A DNA stretch of 64,000 nt from Ruminiclostridium cellobioparum DSM 1351 = ATCC 15832 (GCF_000621505.1 NZ_JHYD01000031.1:42644-106643); one strand, 5' to 3'; positions 47,750-57,771 are shown, counted from the stretch's first letter. The notes: generated by a model not told the origin, from the letters alone. Translations and numbers: made by a program.

Positions 47750-49543
47750 CTACTGTTCCAGTTTGAATTTGGAAACATAGTTCATGAGATTCTCCGAATA
47801 CTTCTTGGATTTATTGGCCTGTACCAGAAGTTCGTTTGCTCTTTCCTTTACCTGTACCGATCTTTGTGCTATGTTGCTGGTACCTTCCGCTTCTTCACTA
47901 TTGGCGGAGGTTATTTCATTTATGGCTTTTATCATATTTGATATTGAAATATTGAGCTCCTCGGAGGTCCTGCTGAAGTCGGCTACCAGAAGGCTGAGAT
48001 TTTCCGAATCCCTCTCATATTCACCCGATGCGTTCAGTATCATATCAAAGTCACGCTTGACAGTGGTGTCGATAAAATCCAGCAGTTCTGAGGAGTTGTC
48101 CGACAAATTGGAGACTGAACCTGTAACCTGCCTGATTATACCGGTTATTTTATTTGCCGTACTTTTTGAATCCTCCGCAAGCACTCTTATTTCATCGGCA
48201 ACAACGGCAAAGCCCTTGCCCGCTTCTCCCGCTCTGACAGCCTCAATGGAAGCATTGAGCGCTAAAAGATTTGTCTGGCTTGTAATCTGCAGTATCACAT
48301 CAGCCAATTCGTTGATTCTCTTAACTGATTCAGCTTCCTGGAGAGCCTTCTTAAGGTTTTTTCTCGACTTGCCTATTATTTGTGTTCCGTCTATTATAGC
48401 ATTGCTGATATTTTCTTTCAAATCTTTTGCCCTTTTACTGATTTCTATTACGTGTCTCTCACTCTCCTGGGCCTTACCGGCTATCAAATCCACGGCTGTT
48501 CCTATTTCCACAGCGGTAGCATACATCTCCTGGGTCGATGCTGCCGTCTCCTCCATTCCGGCCGATAATTCTTCAGTTGTCTCTGAAACTTCCTCTATCA
48601 ATTTGTTCATCATGGCCATCTGCTCTCTTACATTGTCGGCTGAGGCGTCAATATTTGCAGATTCGCTCATTACACCGTTAATAAAGCCTTTGACCTGCAT
48701 AGACATCTCATTTAAGGTATTGGCGAGGATTCCGATTTCATCCCTGGACTTCAGCCGGATTTCCTGGATGCTTATCTGTCCGTCTTCATCCTTTTCAAAG
48801 GCTTTGACAATTTTGACAATAGGCTCCGAAAGTTTTTTGCTGAGTGCCAGCCCCACAAAAATCATAGCTATTATTGAAAGCCCCAGGAATATAAGTATAC
48901 CTAAAATATTTTCGGTAAGGTTCCTGTTCAGTTCGACACCCTTTTCGGTTACAATATTCTGGATATCATCCACGTAATTTCCTGTGCTCACAATCCAATT
49001 CCAGGGTTTGAACAATTTTGAGTAAGCCCTTTTTTGAGTCAGCCTGTCGGTACCGGCATCCTCCGGCTTTTCCCACATGTAATCGGTATATCCCGACCTT
49101 TGGTTGTCGGCAGCCGCTTCAATAATCTCCCGTATAAGCTTCACACCATTGGGATCGGTTATGTCAAGCCTGTTTTTCCCCTCGTCTTCAGGCTTAACAG
49201 GGTGAGCAACAAGAACTCCCGAAGTGTCGTCTATCCAAAAATAGCCGTCATTGCCGTATTTCAATTTCTTGATTATTCTTTTTGCAGTTTCCTGTGCCTC
49301 CTTTTCCGGCATTAAACCTTCCTTATAGGCATCATGATATGATTCAAGTATAGTTATTGCAGCCTCAACTTCATTTTTAATCATATTGTCGTAATCACTG
49401 AACAGCATTTTTTCAACCGCTGCTGTTTCCGATTTATTCAGTTGAATTAAATTAAAAATAACATATGTACTTAAAAAAACAATGAAAAGTGTGGATGTAA
49501 TCAAAAACGTACCCAGTATCCTGTATTTAATTTTTTTAGTCAC
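47750..49543 (-). CDS. Methyl-accepting chemotaxis protein with single-Cache sensor
   Basis: A 597-residue chemoreceptor. Membrane helix 1 (about 8-30), then an extracellular sCache_2-type sensor of about 160 residues (marks: [30 protein letters not shown], and [14 protein letters not shown]), membrane helix 2 (about 212-235), HAMP, and the signalling coiled coil with the conserved tip [20 protein letters not shown]. sCache_2 sensors often bind small organic acids. There is no C-terminal CheR-docking pentapeptide. Start is GTG at 49543 after GGGAGG. It lies next to motAB, which fits motility control. Confidence 0.93.
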   Translation of the reverse strand: MTKKIKYRILGTFLITSTLFIVFLSTYVIFNLIQLNKSETAAVEKMLFSDYDNMIKNEVEAAITILESYHDAYKEGLMPEKEAQETAKRIIKKLKYGNDGYFWIDDTSGVLVAHPVKPEDEGKNRLDITDPNGVKLIREIIEAAADNQRSGYTDYMWEKPEDAGTDRLTQKRAYSKLFKPWNWIVSTGNYVDDIQNIVTEKGVELNRNLTENILGILIFLGLSIIAMIFVGLALSKKLSEPIVKIVKAFEKDEDGQISIQEIRLKSRDEIGILANTLNEMSMQVKGFINGVMSESANIDASADNVREQMAMMNKLIEEVSETTEELSAGMEETAASTQEMYATAVEIGTAVDLIAGKAQESERHVIEISKRAKDLKENISNAIIDGTQIIGKSRKNLKKALQEAESVKRINELADVILQITSQTNLLALNASIEAVRAGEAGKGFAVVADEIRVLAEDSKSTANKITGIIRQVTGSVSNLSDNSSELLDFIDTTVKRDFDMILNASGEYERDSENLSLLVADFSRTSEELNISISNMIKAINEITSANSEEAEGTSNIAQRSVQVKERANELLVQANKSKKYSENLMNYVSKFKLEQ

Positions 49544-49654
49544 TTAAAGGACCTCCCGATAATGATATTATAAATACGGCCACTATATTAGTTACCACAG
49601 TATGTTAAATTTTAAACACTTTACGACAAAATTCGTCATGATCAGATTTTCACG

Positions 49655-49689
49655 CAAAAAAAGAAGCTGTTTTTGAAGCAGCCTCTTTT
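49655..49689 (-). terminator. Terminator after the TagO-MnaA gene
   Basis: GAGGCTGCTTC pairs with a matching arm ACAGCTTC, followed on the minus strand by seven T. It lies about 25 bp past the stop codon. Confidence 0.85.
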
Positions 49690-49711
49690 CCCGGTAATTT
49701 AATATTTCTTT

Positions 49712-52000
49712 CTAAACATTAAATTCATCAGGCTTTTCATCTGTTAAGCCGAAATGGAACAGCAGCACCTGAACAATTCTTTCAGAAGCATGCCCATCAC
49801 CATACGGATTTACAGCTTTGGCCATTTTCTCATAATCGTCTTTATCATCAAGTAGTTTGGAGGCATGCTCCACGATCTCCTCCTGAACCGTTCCGGCAAG
49901 TCTCACCGTTCCGGCCTTGACAGCCTCCGGCCTCTCTGTTTCCTTTCTCAGCACAAGCACAGGCTTGCCGAGGGTGGGAGCTTCCTCCTGGATTCCTCCG
50001 GAGTCTGTCATTATCATATACGAGCGGGCCATAAGGTTATGCATGTCCTGCACGTCCAGGGGCGGGATAAGATGAACTCTTTCCTTGCCTCCCAGGATAT
50101 CTTTTGCCGTCTCCTGAACGGCAGGGTTCAGGTGCACGGTATAAACAACCTCCACATCCTTATAATTGTTGACAATGGTGGATATGGCACGGCAAATGTT
50201 TCGCAGGGGTTCGCCAAGGTTTTCCCTTCTGTGGGCGGTTACGGCTATCACTCTTTTATTCTTAAAGTCAATATTTCTCAGAGCTTCACACTCAAAGGTA
50301 TAGTCATCCTTTACAGTGGTCTTTAAAGCATCGTTGACAGTGTTTCCCGTCACATATATGGTATCTGCGCTTACACCTTCATTCAGAAGATTGGTTTTGT
50401 TTGTCCCAGTAGGTGCAAGGTGAATATCAGCCATTGCTCCCGTAAGTTTCCTGTTCATTTCCTCAGGATATGGAGAATATTTGTCAAAGGTCCTCAATCC
50501 CGCCTCTACATGACCTACCGCTACTTGTTTGTAGAAAGCGGCAAGACTTCCCACAAAACAGGTTGTGGTATCGCCATGGACCAGTACAATGTCGGGCTTT
50601 TCCTGATCAATTACATTCTCCAGGCCCTCCAGCGCCCTTGTGGTTATACCTGTCAGAGTCTGTTTGCTCTGCATTATATTAAGGTCGTGTTCAGGAGTGA
50701 TTTCAAACATCTTAAGCACCTGATCCAGCATTTCCCTGTGCTGGGCAGTTACACATACCACCGAATCTATCTTTTCACATTTTTCCAGCTCCTTGACCAA
50801 AGGAGCCATTTTTACTGCATCCGGTCTGGTACCGAATACGGTCATTACTTTTAATTTATCCAATTTCCTTCCTCCAATTACAGCCAATCTTGCCGGATTT
50901 TGAAGATGATGATTTTCTTTTGCCTTGCTGGCATTGTTCATTTCATTCATATACATCGATCCTACTATAACAAAAACCGCTACGGCTATTACAAGTATTA
51001 TTGCACTTACAGGCCCTTTATAATCCAGCACCACCGCGCATAAGCCCAGTGCGGCACTGGCAACATATATCAAGGATACCGACTGCCTCTGGGTGAGCCC
51101 CATATCTACCAGCCTGTGATGGAGGTGGCCCCTGTCGGCTGTCATGGGTGATTTGCCGCTTGCCACTCTTCTCAATATGGCAAAAACAGTATCAAACAGC
51201 GGCAGTGCCAGCACAAGTATGGGCACAGCTATGGCAATTGCGGTATAGGCCTTGTATGTACCCTGAATTGATATGGTTCCAAGCATGAAGCCCAAAAAGG
51301 TCGCTCCCGTATCTCCCATGAATATTTTTGCAGGGTTGAAATTATAGGGCAGGAAACCAAGCGCCGAACCGGCAAGTATGGCAGCCAGAACCGCAGTATG
51401 TATATCCGGCTCAGGTCTGATGACCGAAACGAAAAACAGAGACAGTGAACCTATGGAGGAAACGCCGGCAGCCAAACCGTCAAGTCCGTCAATGAAGTTG
51501 ATGGCATTTGTTATTCCCACAATCCACAATATGGTGATTGGGTATGAAATCCAGGGTCCAAAAGTTGATATTCCTATATCCGAGAACGGATTTGTTATAA
51601 AGTCGATTCTCGTACCTGTAACAGCAACAATAAGTGCCGCAATTATCTGAATCGGAAATTTCAGTTTGGCACTCAGTGCCTTAATATCGTCTATTACTCC
51701 CAGGATTGCAATAATTGAACTTCCCAGGAGCATTCCTATGAATTGCCAGTCAAAAACAATAGCTGTTCCCACATTCAGAAGTTTGGAAGTTACGATACTG
51801 AAAAGTATTGAAACGAAAAATCCTGCTATAATTGCAAAGCCGCCCAGTCTTGCGATGGGCTGCTTATGCATTCTCCTGTCATCCTTTGGGATATCAACGG
51901 CTCCAATTTTAAAAGCCAGGCTTTTAACTACCGGAGTTGCAGAAAATGCTACTATAAAAGCAAGCGTGAAAGAAATAAAATACTCATATACACTAGACAT
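49712..52000 (-). CDS. tagO-mnaA: Fused TagO/WecA-type GlcNAc-1-P transferase and UDP-GlcNAc 2-epimerase
   Basis: A single 762-codon frame. Residues 1-345 are a polytopic glycosyltransferase-4 enzyme (MraY/WecA/TagO class): about ten helices, the Asp pair DDIKALSAK, the catalytic-type FIDGLDGLAAG, MGDTGATFLGF and the HLHHRLVDMGL loop. It would load GlcNAc-1-P on undecaprenyl phosphate. Residues about 380-762 are a complete 2-epimerase: VFGTRPDAVKMAPLV, HVEAGLRTFDKYSPYPEEMN, TAHRREN, TDSGGIQEEAPTLGKP and RPEAVKAGTVRL; it makes UDP-ManNAc. In most Firmicutes these are two genes. A perfect ribosome site and in-frame TTG inside the frame (50875-50863) could also give free epimerase. It lies between upp/comEB and the atp side, where B. 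subtilis has mnaA. Both products feed wall polymer or teichoic-acid linkage synthesis. Confidence 0.9.
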   Translation of the reverse strand: MSSVYEYFISFTLAFIVAFSATPVVKSLAFKIGAVDIPKDDRRMHKQPIARLGGFAIIAGFFVSILFSIVTSKLLNVGTAIVFDWQFIGMLLGSSIIAILGVIDDIKALSAKLKFPIQIIAALIVAVTGTRIDFITNPFSDIGISTFGPWISYPITILWIVGITNAINFIDGLDGLAAGVSSIGSLSLFFVSVIRPEPDIHTAVLAAILAGSALGFLPYNFNPAKIFMGDTGATFLGFMLGTISIQGTYKAYTAIAIAVPILVLALPLFDTVFAILRRVASGKSPMTADRGHLHHRLVDMGLTQRQSVSLIYVASAALGLCAVVLDYKGPVSAIILVIAVAVFVIVGSMYMNEMNNASKAKENHHLQNPARLAVIGGRKLDKLKVMTVFGTRPDAVKMAPLVKELEKCEKIDSVVCVTAQHREMLDQVLKMFEITPEHDLNIMQSKQTLTGITTRALEGLENVIDQEKPDIVLVHGDTTTCFVGSLAAFYKQVAVGHVEAGLRTFDKYSPYPEEMNRKLTGAMADIHLAPTGTNKTNLLNEGVSADTIYVTGNTVNDALKTTVKDDYTFECEALRNIDFKNKRVIAVTAHRRENLGEPLRNICRAISTIVNNYKDVEVVYTVHLNPAVQETAKDILGGKERVHLIPPLDVQDMHNLMARSYMIMTDSGGIQEEAPTLGKPVLVLRKETERPEAVKAGTVRLAGTVQEEIVEHASKLLDDKDDYEKMAKAVNPYGDGHASERIVQVLLFHFGLTDEKPDEFNV
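50863..50875 (-). promoter_or_regulatory. mnaA: Internal ribosome binding site and TTG start for free epimerase
   Basis: Within the fused frame the minus strand reads GGAGGAAGGAAATTGGATAA. GGAGG lies nine bases before an in-frame TTG (50863). Initiation there would give a 383-residue protein starting MDKLKVMTVFGTRPDAVK, the normal length and start of a bacterial UDP-GlcNAc 2-epimerase. Confidence 0.65.
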
Positions 52001-52103
52001 TTATACACCTTCCGTTCTTAGAGAAATCCCAGCTTCGAGCTTCTTAGGCTATTCTCCAAACTTTCAGGAAATTAAAAAACTATAACTTCCCATACATCAA
52101 AAT

Positions 52104-52128
52104 AGAGGGAGGTATTTAAACTCCCTCT
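52104..52128 (-). terminator. Probable terminator after the dCMP deaminase gene
   Basis: AGAGGGAG and CTCCCTCT pair around nine bases (TTTAAATAC), followed by ATTTTGATG on the minus strand, a weak T-run. It lies 55 bp past the stop. Confidence 0.55.
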
Positions 52129-52183
52129 GAATTTAAATCTTGTTACCCTCTATTAACAATATACAATACGTTTTTGAGCGGTA

Positions 52184-52621
52184 TTACACTTTAACTATCT
52201 CAAGCCCTGCTTCTTCAAGTAAAGCCATGGAAAGCTCATCCGGATAATCTCCGTTAAACACTATGCGCGTTATTCCTGCGTTGATGGCAAGCTTGGCACA
52301 TAAAACACAGGGCTGGGTAGTCACATACAGGGTGGCCCCATTAACGCTTGTTCCGCTGCAGGCAGCCTGCACTATGGCGTTCTGCTCGGCATGGATCGCT
52401 CTGCACAGTTCATGTCTCTGGCCGGAGGGAATATTCAGCTTTTCTCTTAGGCAGCCTACCTCGGAACAGTGCCTGCACCCTACCGGTGCACCGTTATAAC
52501 CGGTTGCAAGTATTCTTTTATCCTTGACAATGATTGCTCCAACCTGTCTTCTCAAACAGGTGGATCTTGTTTTTATCAAATCTACAATCTGCATAAAGTA
52601 CTCATCCCAAGACGGCCTCAT
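52184..52621 (-). CDS. comEB: Deoxycytidylate (dCMP) deaminase, ComEB family
   Basis: A 145-residue zinc-dependent deaminase. The catalytic motifs are [11 protein letters not shown] and [16 protein letters not shown]; an extra zinc-binding set near the N-terminus ([12 protein letters not shown]) is typical of dCMP deaminase. It converts dCMP to dUMP for thymidylate synthesis. It follows upp by 47 bp in a nucleotide-salvage unit with rpiB and upp. Start at 52621 follows GGGGGTATTT. Confidence 0.93.
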   Translation of the reverse strand: MRPSWDEYFMQIVDLIKTRSTCLRRQVGAIIVKDKRILATGYNGAPVGCRHCSEVGCLREKLNIPSGQRHELCRAIHAEQNAIVQAACSGTSVNGATLYVTTQPCVLCAKLAINAGITRIVFNGDYPDELSMALLEEAGLEIVKV

Positions 52622-52668
52622 AAATACCCCCTACCAAAACTAAAAACCGGAAACCGCGTAAAATATCA

Positions 52669-53298
52669 TTACTTGGTTCCAAACAACCTGTCGCCAGCAT
52701 CACCCAGTCCCGGAACAATATAGGCGTGATCGTTCAATACCTCATCCACAGCGGCACAGTAAATCTCAACGTCAGGATGATCCTTGCGGATTCTTTCTAT
52801 ACCTGTCTTTGCAGCCACAAGACACATCAGTTTAATATTTGCAACTCCCCTGTTCTTGATGAACTGGATAGCTGCCGATGCCGACCCCCCGGTTGCAAGC
52901 ATGGGATCGAGAACAACTATTTCCCTCTCCTCCACATCTACCGGCAGCTTGCAGTAGTATTCAACAGGTTCATGTGTTTCAGGATCTCTATATAACCCTA
53001 TATGTCCAACCTTTGCCATAGGCAGCAGGCTCAGCATACCGTCAACCATTCCAAGACCGGCTCTCAATATGGGGACTATTCCCAACTTTTTGCCTGATAT
53101 TACTTTTGTTTTGGCTATTCCAACAGGTGTTTCAATCTCCACTTCCTTCAGAGGCATATTTCTGGTTACTTCATAACCCATAAGCATTGCTATCTCTGAA
53201 ACCAGCTCCCTAAATTCCTTGGTGTTTGTATTCTTGTCCCTGAGTAAAGATACCTTGTGCTGTATAAGGGGATGATCAAAAACAAATACGCTTTCCAT
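52669..53298 (-). CDS. upp: Uracil phosphoribosyltransferase
   Basis: A 209-residue enzyme of normal length that joins uracil and PRPP to make UMP. Signatures: the N-terminal [24 protein letters not shown] site [17 protein letters not shown], and the uracil-side end [17 protein letters not shown]. It starts 11 bp after rpiB. In B. subtilis upp also precedes mnaA and the atp genes. Confidence 0.97.
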   Translation of the reverse strand: MESVFVFDHPLIQHKVSLLRDKNTNTKEFRELVSEIAMLMGYEVTRNMPLKEVEIETPVGIAKTKVISGKKLGIVPILRAGLGMVDGMLSLLPMAKVGHIGLYRDPETHEPVEYYCKLPVDVEEREIVVLDPMLATGGSASAAIQFIKNRGVANIKLMCLVAAKTGIERIRKDHPDVEIYCAAVDEVLNDHAYIVPGLGDAGDRLFGTK

Positions 53299-53309
53299 TA
53301 TTTAATTCC

Positions 53310-53759
53310 TCACTTTGTAAAATATTTTTTTTCAATATTTGAAATCTTTTCAACTCTATTGCCGTGCCTGCCACCTAAAAACTCGGTTTCAAGCCAGGTT
53401 TCAATAATATCAAATGCTACTCCGGGTCCAACCACTCTTTCACCTATGGCAAGTATATTTGCATCATTGTGCTGTCTGCTCATTTTAGCCATATAGCTGT
53501 CGGTGCACAAAGCCGCCCTTATGCCGGGAACTTTATTGCATGCTATTGAAATCCCTATTCCGGTACCGCAAATAACGATACCTTTTTCACATTCTTTTTT
53601 GCTTACAGCTTCGGCTACGGCTTGTCCATAATCCGGATAATCCACCGAATCGGGACAGTTGGTACCAAAATCCTTTACTTCAAGTCCCTTAGCCTGAAGT
53701 AATTTTATGATATCTGCCTTGAGCAGGTATCCTGCATGATCACTACCTATTGCTATCAA
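53310..53759 (-). CDS. rpiB: Ribose-5-phosphate isomerase B
   Basis: A 149-residue RpiB/LacAB-family isomerase interconverting ribose 5-phosphate and ribulose 5-phosphate. It starts MIAIGSDHAGYLLKADI; the catalytic Cys is in GIVICGTGIGISIACNKVPG, followed by RAALCTDSYMAKMSRQHNDA. The start codon is TTG (53757-53759) with GGAGA upstream. A near-consensus promoter lies 150 bp upstream, so rpiB-upp-comEB is probably one unit. Confidence 0.96.
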   Translation of the reverse strand: MIAIGSDHAGYLLKADIIKLLQAKGLEVKDFGTNCPDSVDYPDYGQAVAEAVSKKECEKGIVICGTGIGISIACNKVPGIRAALCTDSYMAKMSRQHNDANILAIGERVVGPGVAFDIIETWLETEFLGGRHGNRVEKISNIEKKYFTK

Positions 53760-53912
53760 AATTTATCTCCATTTCCGGCCCAGGACAGCCAATTTACCCC
53801 GTTTTAACAACTATATGCGTTTAAGCTTGTTGGTCAGGGAAAATTGCCGGTGCCATTTTTCATTAATTATTACGTATTGTTTCTCAATGTTTTTCCTATG
53901 CCGTTCTTTATT

Positions 53913-53941
53913 ATTTTATAGTATAAACTATTACATGTCAA
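53913..53941 (-). promoter_or_regulatory. rpiB: Strong sigma-A promoter for rpiB-upp-comEB
   Basis: On the minus strand TTGACA, 17 bases, then TAAAAT: a perfect -35, optimum spacing and five of six at -10. The leader to the rpiB start would be about 150 bases; nothing structured was recognised in it. Confidence 0.85.
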
Positions 53942-53969
53942 AAAAAAGTGCCTTATAAACCTGCATATT

Positions 53970-54473
53970 TTAGCTGTCCCCGGTCAGTTTTTTTATAAGG
54001 GTCCGAACACTCTCAAAGATATCTTTTGCACAGGTTTCGTAGCTTTGGTAAGGCATTCCGAAGGGATCGGTTATATCCAGGTCACTGCTCTCAGTCAAAA
54101 CCTCCCTGTATGCATATTCCTTCAACGTGAAAATAGAAGCTTTTTTGTCGGGAAATCTGCTCTTCAGATAGTCCCTGTGCTGTCTGGTCATTGTCAGTAC
54201 CAGTTCTGCCCCGTCCATATCCGACCTGTCCAGAAGCTTTGCCTTATGAATGGATATGTCAATATCCCACAGCTTTTTCAACGCGGCAACCGAATGCTCT
54301 GAAGCCGGCTCTCCGTCAAAGGCCTGTATCCCCCTTGAGGAAACCGCTGATTCCTTCAAAGCCGCCTCCTGCTGTGAAAAAGCCCTGAAAATACCCTCTG
54401 CCATACAGCTTCTGCAAGTATTGCCGGTGCAGACAAATAAAATATTTGTGGTCTTATGATTTTTTACTTCCAT
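53970..54473 (-). CDS. ywlE: Low-molecular-weight phosphatase, YwlE-type protein-arginine phosphatase
   Basis: A 167-residue LMW-phosphatase. The start at 54473 has GGAGGAAAAC directly upstream; an ATG ten codons earlier has no site. The active-site loop is FVCTGNTCRS (Cys15, Arg21). Thr19, in place of Ile of LMW tyrosine phosphatases, is the known mark of arginine phosphatases such as Bacillus YwlE. The Pro that usually follows CRS is Cys23 here. The general-acid loop is DITDPFGMPYQSY. Neighbours sua5 and rpiB match the ywlC-ywlE-ywlF order in B. subtilis. Its counterpart kinase (McsB) is not in the window. Confidence 0.85.
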   Translation of the reverse strand: MEVKNHKTTNILFVCTGNTCRSCMAEGIFRAFSQQEAALKESAVSSRGIQAFDGEPASEHSVAALKKLWDIDISIHKAKLLDRSDMDGAELVLTMTRQHRDYLKSRFPDKKASIFTLKEYAYREVLTESSDLDITDPFGMPYQSYETCAKDIFESVRTLIKKLTGDS

Positions 54474-54538
54474 GTTTTCCTCCAATACAGCCGTTCTCTT
54501 CATTCAGGTTTCCAATATTCGGATATCCGGATGTTTCC

Positions 54539-55597
54539 TTACTCTGCTTGAATGATATCATAGCCTGCGGCCTTTACCATCCTGTTCATGATGGCAAGCC
54601 CCACCTCATGCTCGTCCACAGCTTCGGCGAAAATAATATCCACACCTTTGTCATCAAACTCTCTCAGCAGTGAAAACAGCCTGGCCGCAATAGTCTCAGG
54701 CTTGTCCCTGTCCCCCATGGACAGGGTTTCAAAACCGTGATATTCCGCCTTTGTCTGATCTGTAGCACATATGCCCACCTTTTTGCCTTCCCTTTCACTT
54801 GCTTGTGCAAGGGCTGTGATCCTGTCCACCTGCTTTTGCCGGTCTTCACTTCTCACTATTACAACATGTGCCTTGGGCGAGTAATGGGTATATTTCATTC
54901 CAGGGGATTTGGGTATATTCTCCGAACTTATTTTCCCCAAAATAGTTTTATCAATGTCTATGGGACCGATAATTTTCGCGATCTGCCCGGGTGTCACTCC
55001 TCCGGGCCTCAGCAATACCGGAGGTTCAACCGTAACGTCCAGCACTGTTGACTCCAGACCCACGCGGCAGCTTCCCGCATCAACCACCATTTCTATCTTT
55101 CCGTCCATATCGTCCAGAACGTGCTGCGCCGTGGTGGTACTTGGCCTGCCCGAGACATTTGCGCTGGGCGCAGCCACAGGTACCGCTGCCAGCCGGATAA
55201 GTTCCCGTGCCACAGGATGCTCCGGCATGCGGATTGCCACAGTTTCCAGCCCGGCCGTTATTATGCCGGGTATTATGGAGCTTTTTTCAAGTACCAGGGT
55301 AAGAGGGCCGGGCCACAGCTTGTCCATCAGCAGCAGGGCCTTTTCGGGAATGTTCTCTGTCAGCTCATATACCTTTTCCTTATCTGCTATATGTACTATC
55401 AGCGGATTATCCGAAGGGCGGCCCTTGGCCCTGAAGATACTTTCAACGGCCCCGGGGTCAAGGGCATTGGCACCCAGTCCGTAAACAGTCTCGGTGGGAA
55501 TTGCCACAACCCTCCCGGCGCGCAAGGCTTTGGCAGCCTCTTCGAGTTCCTGCATGTCTATATTTAACGGGTCGATTTTTATAACTTTTGTTTTCAT
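54539..55597 (-). CDS. ywlC: Threonylcarbamoyl-AMP synthase, Sua5/YwlC type
   Basis: A 352-residue enzyme making the intermediate for the t6A37 modification of tRNA. The N-terminal YrdC domain (about 10-205) has IPTETVYGLGANALDP, KGRPSDNPLIVHI, APSANVSGRPSTT and VGLESTVLDV. The C-terminal Sua5 domain (about 230-352) includes SPGMKYTHYSPKAHVVIV, identifying the long Sua5 form rather than short TsaC. Start at 55597 is preferred over a TTG eight codons upstream. It precedes ywlE, as in B. subtilis. Confidence 0.95.
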   Translation of the reverse strand: MKTKVIKIDPLNIDMQELEEAAKALRAGRVVAIPTETVYGLGANALDPGAVESIFRAKGRPSDNPLIVHIADKEKVYELTENIPEKALLLMDKLWPGPLTLVLEKSSIIPGIITAGLETVAIRMPEHPVARELIRLAAVPVAAPSANVSGRPSTTTAQHVLDDMDGKIEMVVDAGSCRVGLESTVLDVTVEPPVLLRPGGVTPGQIAKIIGPIDIDKTILGKISSENIPKSPGMKYTHYSPKAHVVIVRSEDRQKQVDRITALAQASEREGKKVGICATDQTKAEYHGFETLSMGDRDKPETIAARLFSLLREFDDKGVDIIFAEAVDEHEVGLAIMNRMVKAAGYDIIQAE

Positions 55598-55688
55598 TAA
55601 GATACAGCCCTTCCAGCTCAAAAATAATTATATGCGGTTAATCCGCACGTCTGCCGAAGACAGGGCAGGGCGCAGCTTAACCCGGGTA

Positions 55689-56432
55689 CTAATTAAGCAT
55701 TGTTACTATTATACCACATAAAATACCAAATACATTTCCTACCGAGGACATTCTGCCCAGATAAATCCTCTTTGATTCGGGTATCAGCTCACCGTATACC
55801 ACATACAGCATTGCTCCCCCCGCAAAACCCAGACACAAGCCTATGAACTGCTCCGAAACATGTCCGAGTGCAGCCCCTGCCAGCGCTCCGACACCCATCG
55901 GCACACCTGACAGTATTGTAAGAGTAAAGGCTTTGACGGCCGAAAAACCTCCCACCTTCATTGGCAGTGCCATTGCAATCCCCTCGGGAATGTCATGTAT
56001 GGCAATTATCAGTGTCAGTGTGATTCCCAAGCTTAATGAGGCCTCAAAACCCGAACCCACTGCGAAACCTTCCGGCAGATTGTGCATTGCAAGGCCTATG
56101 GAAACAAGTATCCCCGCCCTCAGCAGGTTTGAATTCCCATTTGCATTCTTGACTGCATCAAGCTGCTTGACAAAATCATCAATTACAATTACAATCAATA
56201 TTCCTGAAAGCACACCGATAAGCGTCAGGTTGAGTCCGGCTATCTCAACCGCCTCGGGTACAAGTTCAAAGCAAACAACAGAGGTCATAAGACCTGCTGA
56301 AAATTCCAGGATTGAGCTCAATATTCTGTTACTTATATTTTTGCCCACAAAAAAGGCTATCAATCCACCAATACCTGTCCCGGTAATTCCTGATATCAAG
56401 CCTATAATCCCAATCTTCAAAATGTGTTCCAC
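55689..56432 (-). CDS. ZIP family divalent metal transporter
   Basis: A 247-residue membrane protein with eight predicted helices. The metal-site helices IV and V have the ZIP motifs HNLPEGFAVGSGFEASLS and HDIPEGIAMALP. The length and lack of a long cytoplasmic His loop suit the bacterial ZupT/GufA group, importing Zn2+, Fe2+ or Mn2+. Start is GTG at 56432. It lies between prfA and sua5; B. subtilis has a different metal transporter (the Mn2+ exporter MntP) in the same neighbourhood. Confidence 0.92.
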   Translation of the reverse strand: MEHILKIGIIGLISGITGTGIGGLIAFFVGKNISNRILSSILEFSAGLMTSVVCFELVPEAVEIAGLNLTLIGVLSGILIVIVIDDFVKQLDAVKNANGNSNLLRAGILVSIGLAMHNLPEGFAVGSGFEASLSLGITLTLIIAIHDIPEGIAMALPMKVGGFSAVKAFTLTILSGVPMGVGALAGAALGHVSEQFIGLCLGFAGGAMLYVVYGELIPESKRIYLGRMSSVGNVFGILCGIIVTMLN

Positions 56433-56512
56433 GGCAATTCCATCCTTTGATAGTAAGTCTATATGACATAATATTCATAGAACCCGTGGATTATTAATAA
56501 TTCGTCCAATTT

Positions 56513-57592
56513 TTAATCTTCGTCCTCACTGCCGCCGCCCAGCTTTTCGGATTGGTCGGTGGTTATGAGCGCATCAATTATTTCATCAAGATCTCCGTCG
56601 AGCACCTGGTCAAGCTTGTAAAGCGTAAGATTTATCCTGTGGTCTGTAACTCTTCCCTGGGGATAGTTGTAGGTTCTGATCCTTTCGCTTCTGTCGCCTG
56701 TTCCGACCTGGCTTTTCCTGTCCTGGGCAACTTCGTTTGCCTGCTGCTGCTGTGCTATTTCATAGAGCTTTGACCTCAATATCTTCATAGCCCTGTCCTT
56801 ATTCTTGTGCTGTGAGCGTTCGTCCTGACATGCGACGACCAGGCCGGTGGGAATATGTGTTATCCTGATAGCCGAATCGGTTTTGTTTATGTGCTGCCCG
56901 CCGGCACCGCTGGCTCTGTAAGTATCAATCCTCAAGTCATTGGGGTTTATCTCCACGTCAACCTCTTCGACCTCCGGCAGAACTGCAACCGTTATGGTGG
57001 AAGTGTGGATACGCCCGCTGGATTCGGTAGAGGGCACTCTCTGAACCCTGTGCACTCCGCTTTCAAACTTCAGACGGCTGTATGCACCCCTGCCTTCAAT
57101 TGAAAATACTACTTCCTTGAAGCCTCCGAGCTCCGTAGGATTGGAGTCAAGTATTTCGGTTTTCCAGCGCTTCCGCTCGGCATATCTGGTCATGGCTCTG
57201 AAAAGCACCCCGGCAAAGAGCGCTGCCTCCTCCCCGCCTGCCCCGCCGCGGATTTCAATAATAACATTCTTGTCATCATTCGGGTCCTTGGGAACGATCA
57301 TGACCTTCAGCTGCTTTTTAATTATTTCGAGCTTTTCCTGTGCTTCCTCGAACTCTGCCTGGACCATTTCACGGAAGTCCTTCTCAAGAGTGCCGTCCAG
57401 CAGCTCTCTGGCCTCCTCGATATCGGAGGTGACCTTTTTGTACTCTCTGAATTTCTGAACAATTTCCTCCAGATCGGAGTACTCCTTCATATATTTTTTA
57501 TATTCCTCCTGATTGTTAATCACATCAGGATCACTTAATTTATGGCTTATTTCCTCGTACCTGTCCTCTGCCGACTGCAGCTTATCAAACAT
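56513..57592 (-). CDS. prfA: Peptide chain release factor 1
   Basis: RF1, 359 residues, which ends translation at UAA and UAG. The stop-codon-reading domain and the GGQ loop ([20 protein letters not shown]) are present, followed by [16 protein letters not shown] choose the ATG at 57592 (GGGA six bases upstream); a TTG four codons earlier is possible. The usual partner prmC, which methylates the GGQ Gln, is not next to it; a ZIP transporter follows instead. Confidence 0.97.
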   Translation of the reverse strand: MFDKLQSAEDRYEEISHKLSDPDVINNQEEYKKYMKEYSDLEEIVQKFREYKKVTSDIEEARELLDGTLEKDFREMVQAEFEEAQEKLEIIKKQLKVMIVPKDPNDDKNVIIEIRGGAGGEEAALFAGVLFRAMTRYAERKRWKTEILDSNPTELGGFKEVVFSIEGRGAYSRLKFESGVHRVQRVPSTESSGRIHTSTITVAVLPEVEEVDVEINPNDLRIDTYRASGAGGQHINKTDSAIRITHIPTGLVVACQDERSQHKNKDRAMKILRSKLYEIAQQQQANEVAQDRKSQVGTGDRSERIRTYNYPQGRVTDHRINLTLYKLDQVLDGDLDEIIDALITTDQSEKLGGGSEDED

Positions 57593-57699
57593 ACTTTTTC
57601 CCAACCGTTCCTTAATTATTTGTACACTTAGTATATGTAATTGACTTTAGGTAAATATACATAAAAGAAATATAATCTATTAATGTTACGCAATTAGAT

Positions 57700-57728
57700 A
57701 TTATAACATGAACAGTCACCAGACGCAA
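57700..57728 (-). promoter_or_regulatory. prfA: Probable sigma-A promoter of prfA
   Basis: TTGCGT, 17 bases, then a perfect TATAAT on the minus strand, about 110 bases before the prfA start and directly after the terminator of the preceding gene. Confidence 0.7.
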
Positions 57729-57729
57729 C

Positions 57730-57771
57730 AAAAGAACTATCTTTAAGTAGCCGTTAAAGATAGTTCTTTTT
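57730..57771. terminator. Bidirectional-type terminator after the DUF4097 gene
   Basis: aaaagaactatcttta and its exact complement flank a ten-base loop, with A and T runs at the ends. It closes the DUF2089-DUF4097 transcript. Confidence 0.9.

Noticed and set aside
47784..48977. 397-codon plus-strand open frame opposite the chemoreceptor
   Set aside because: Long but rich in Ser/Ile/Leu as expected for the complement of a heptad-repeat coiled coil; the chemoreceptor on the other strand is unmistakable.
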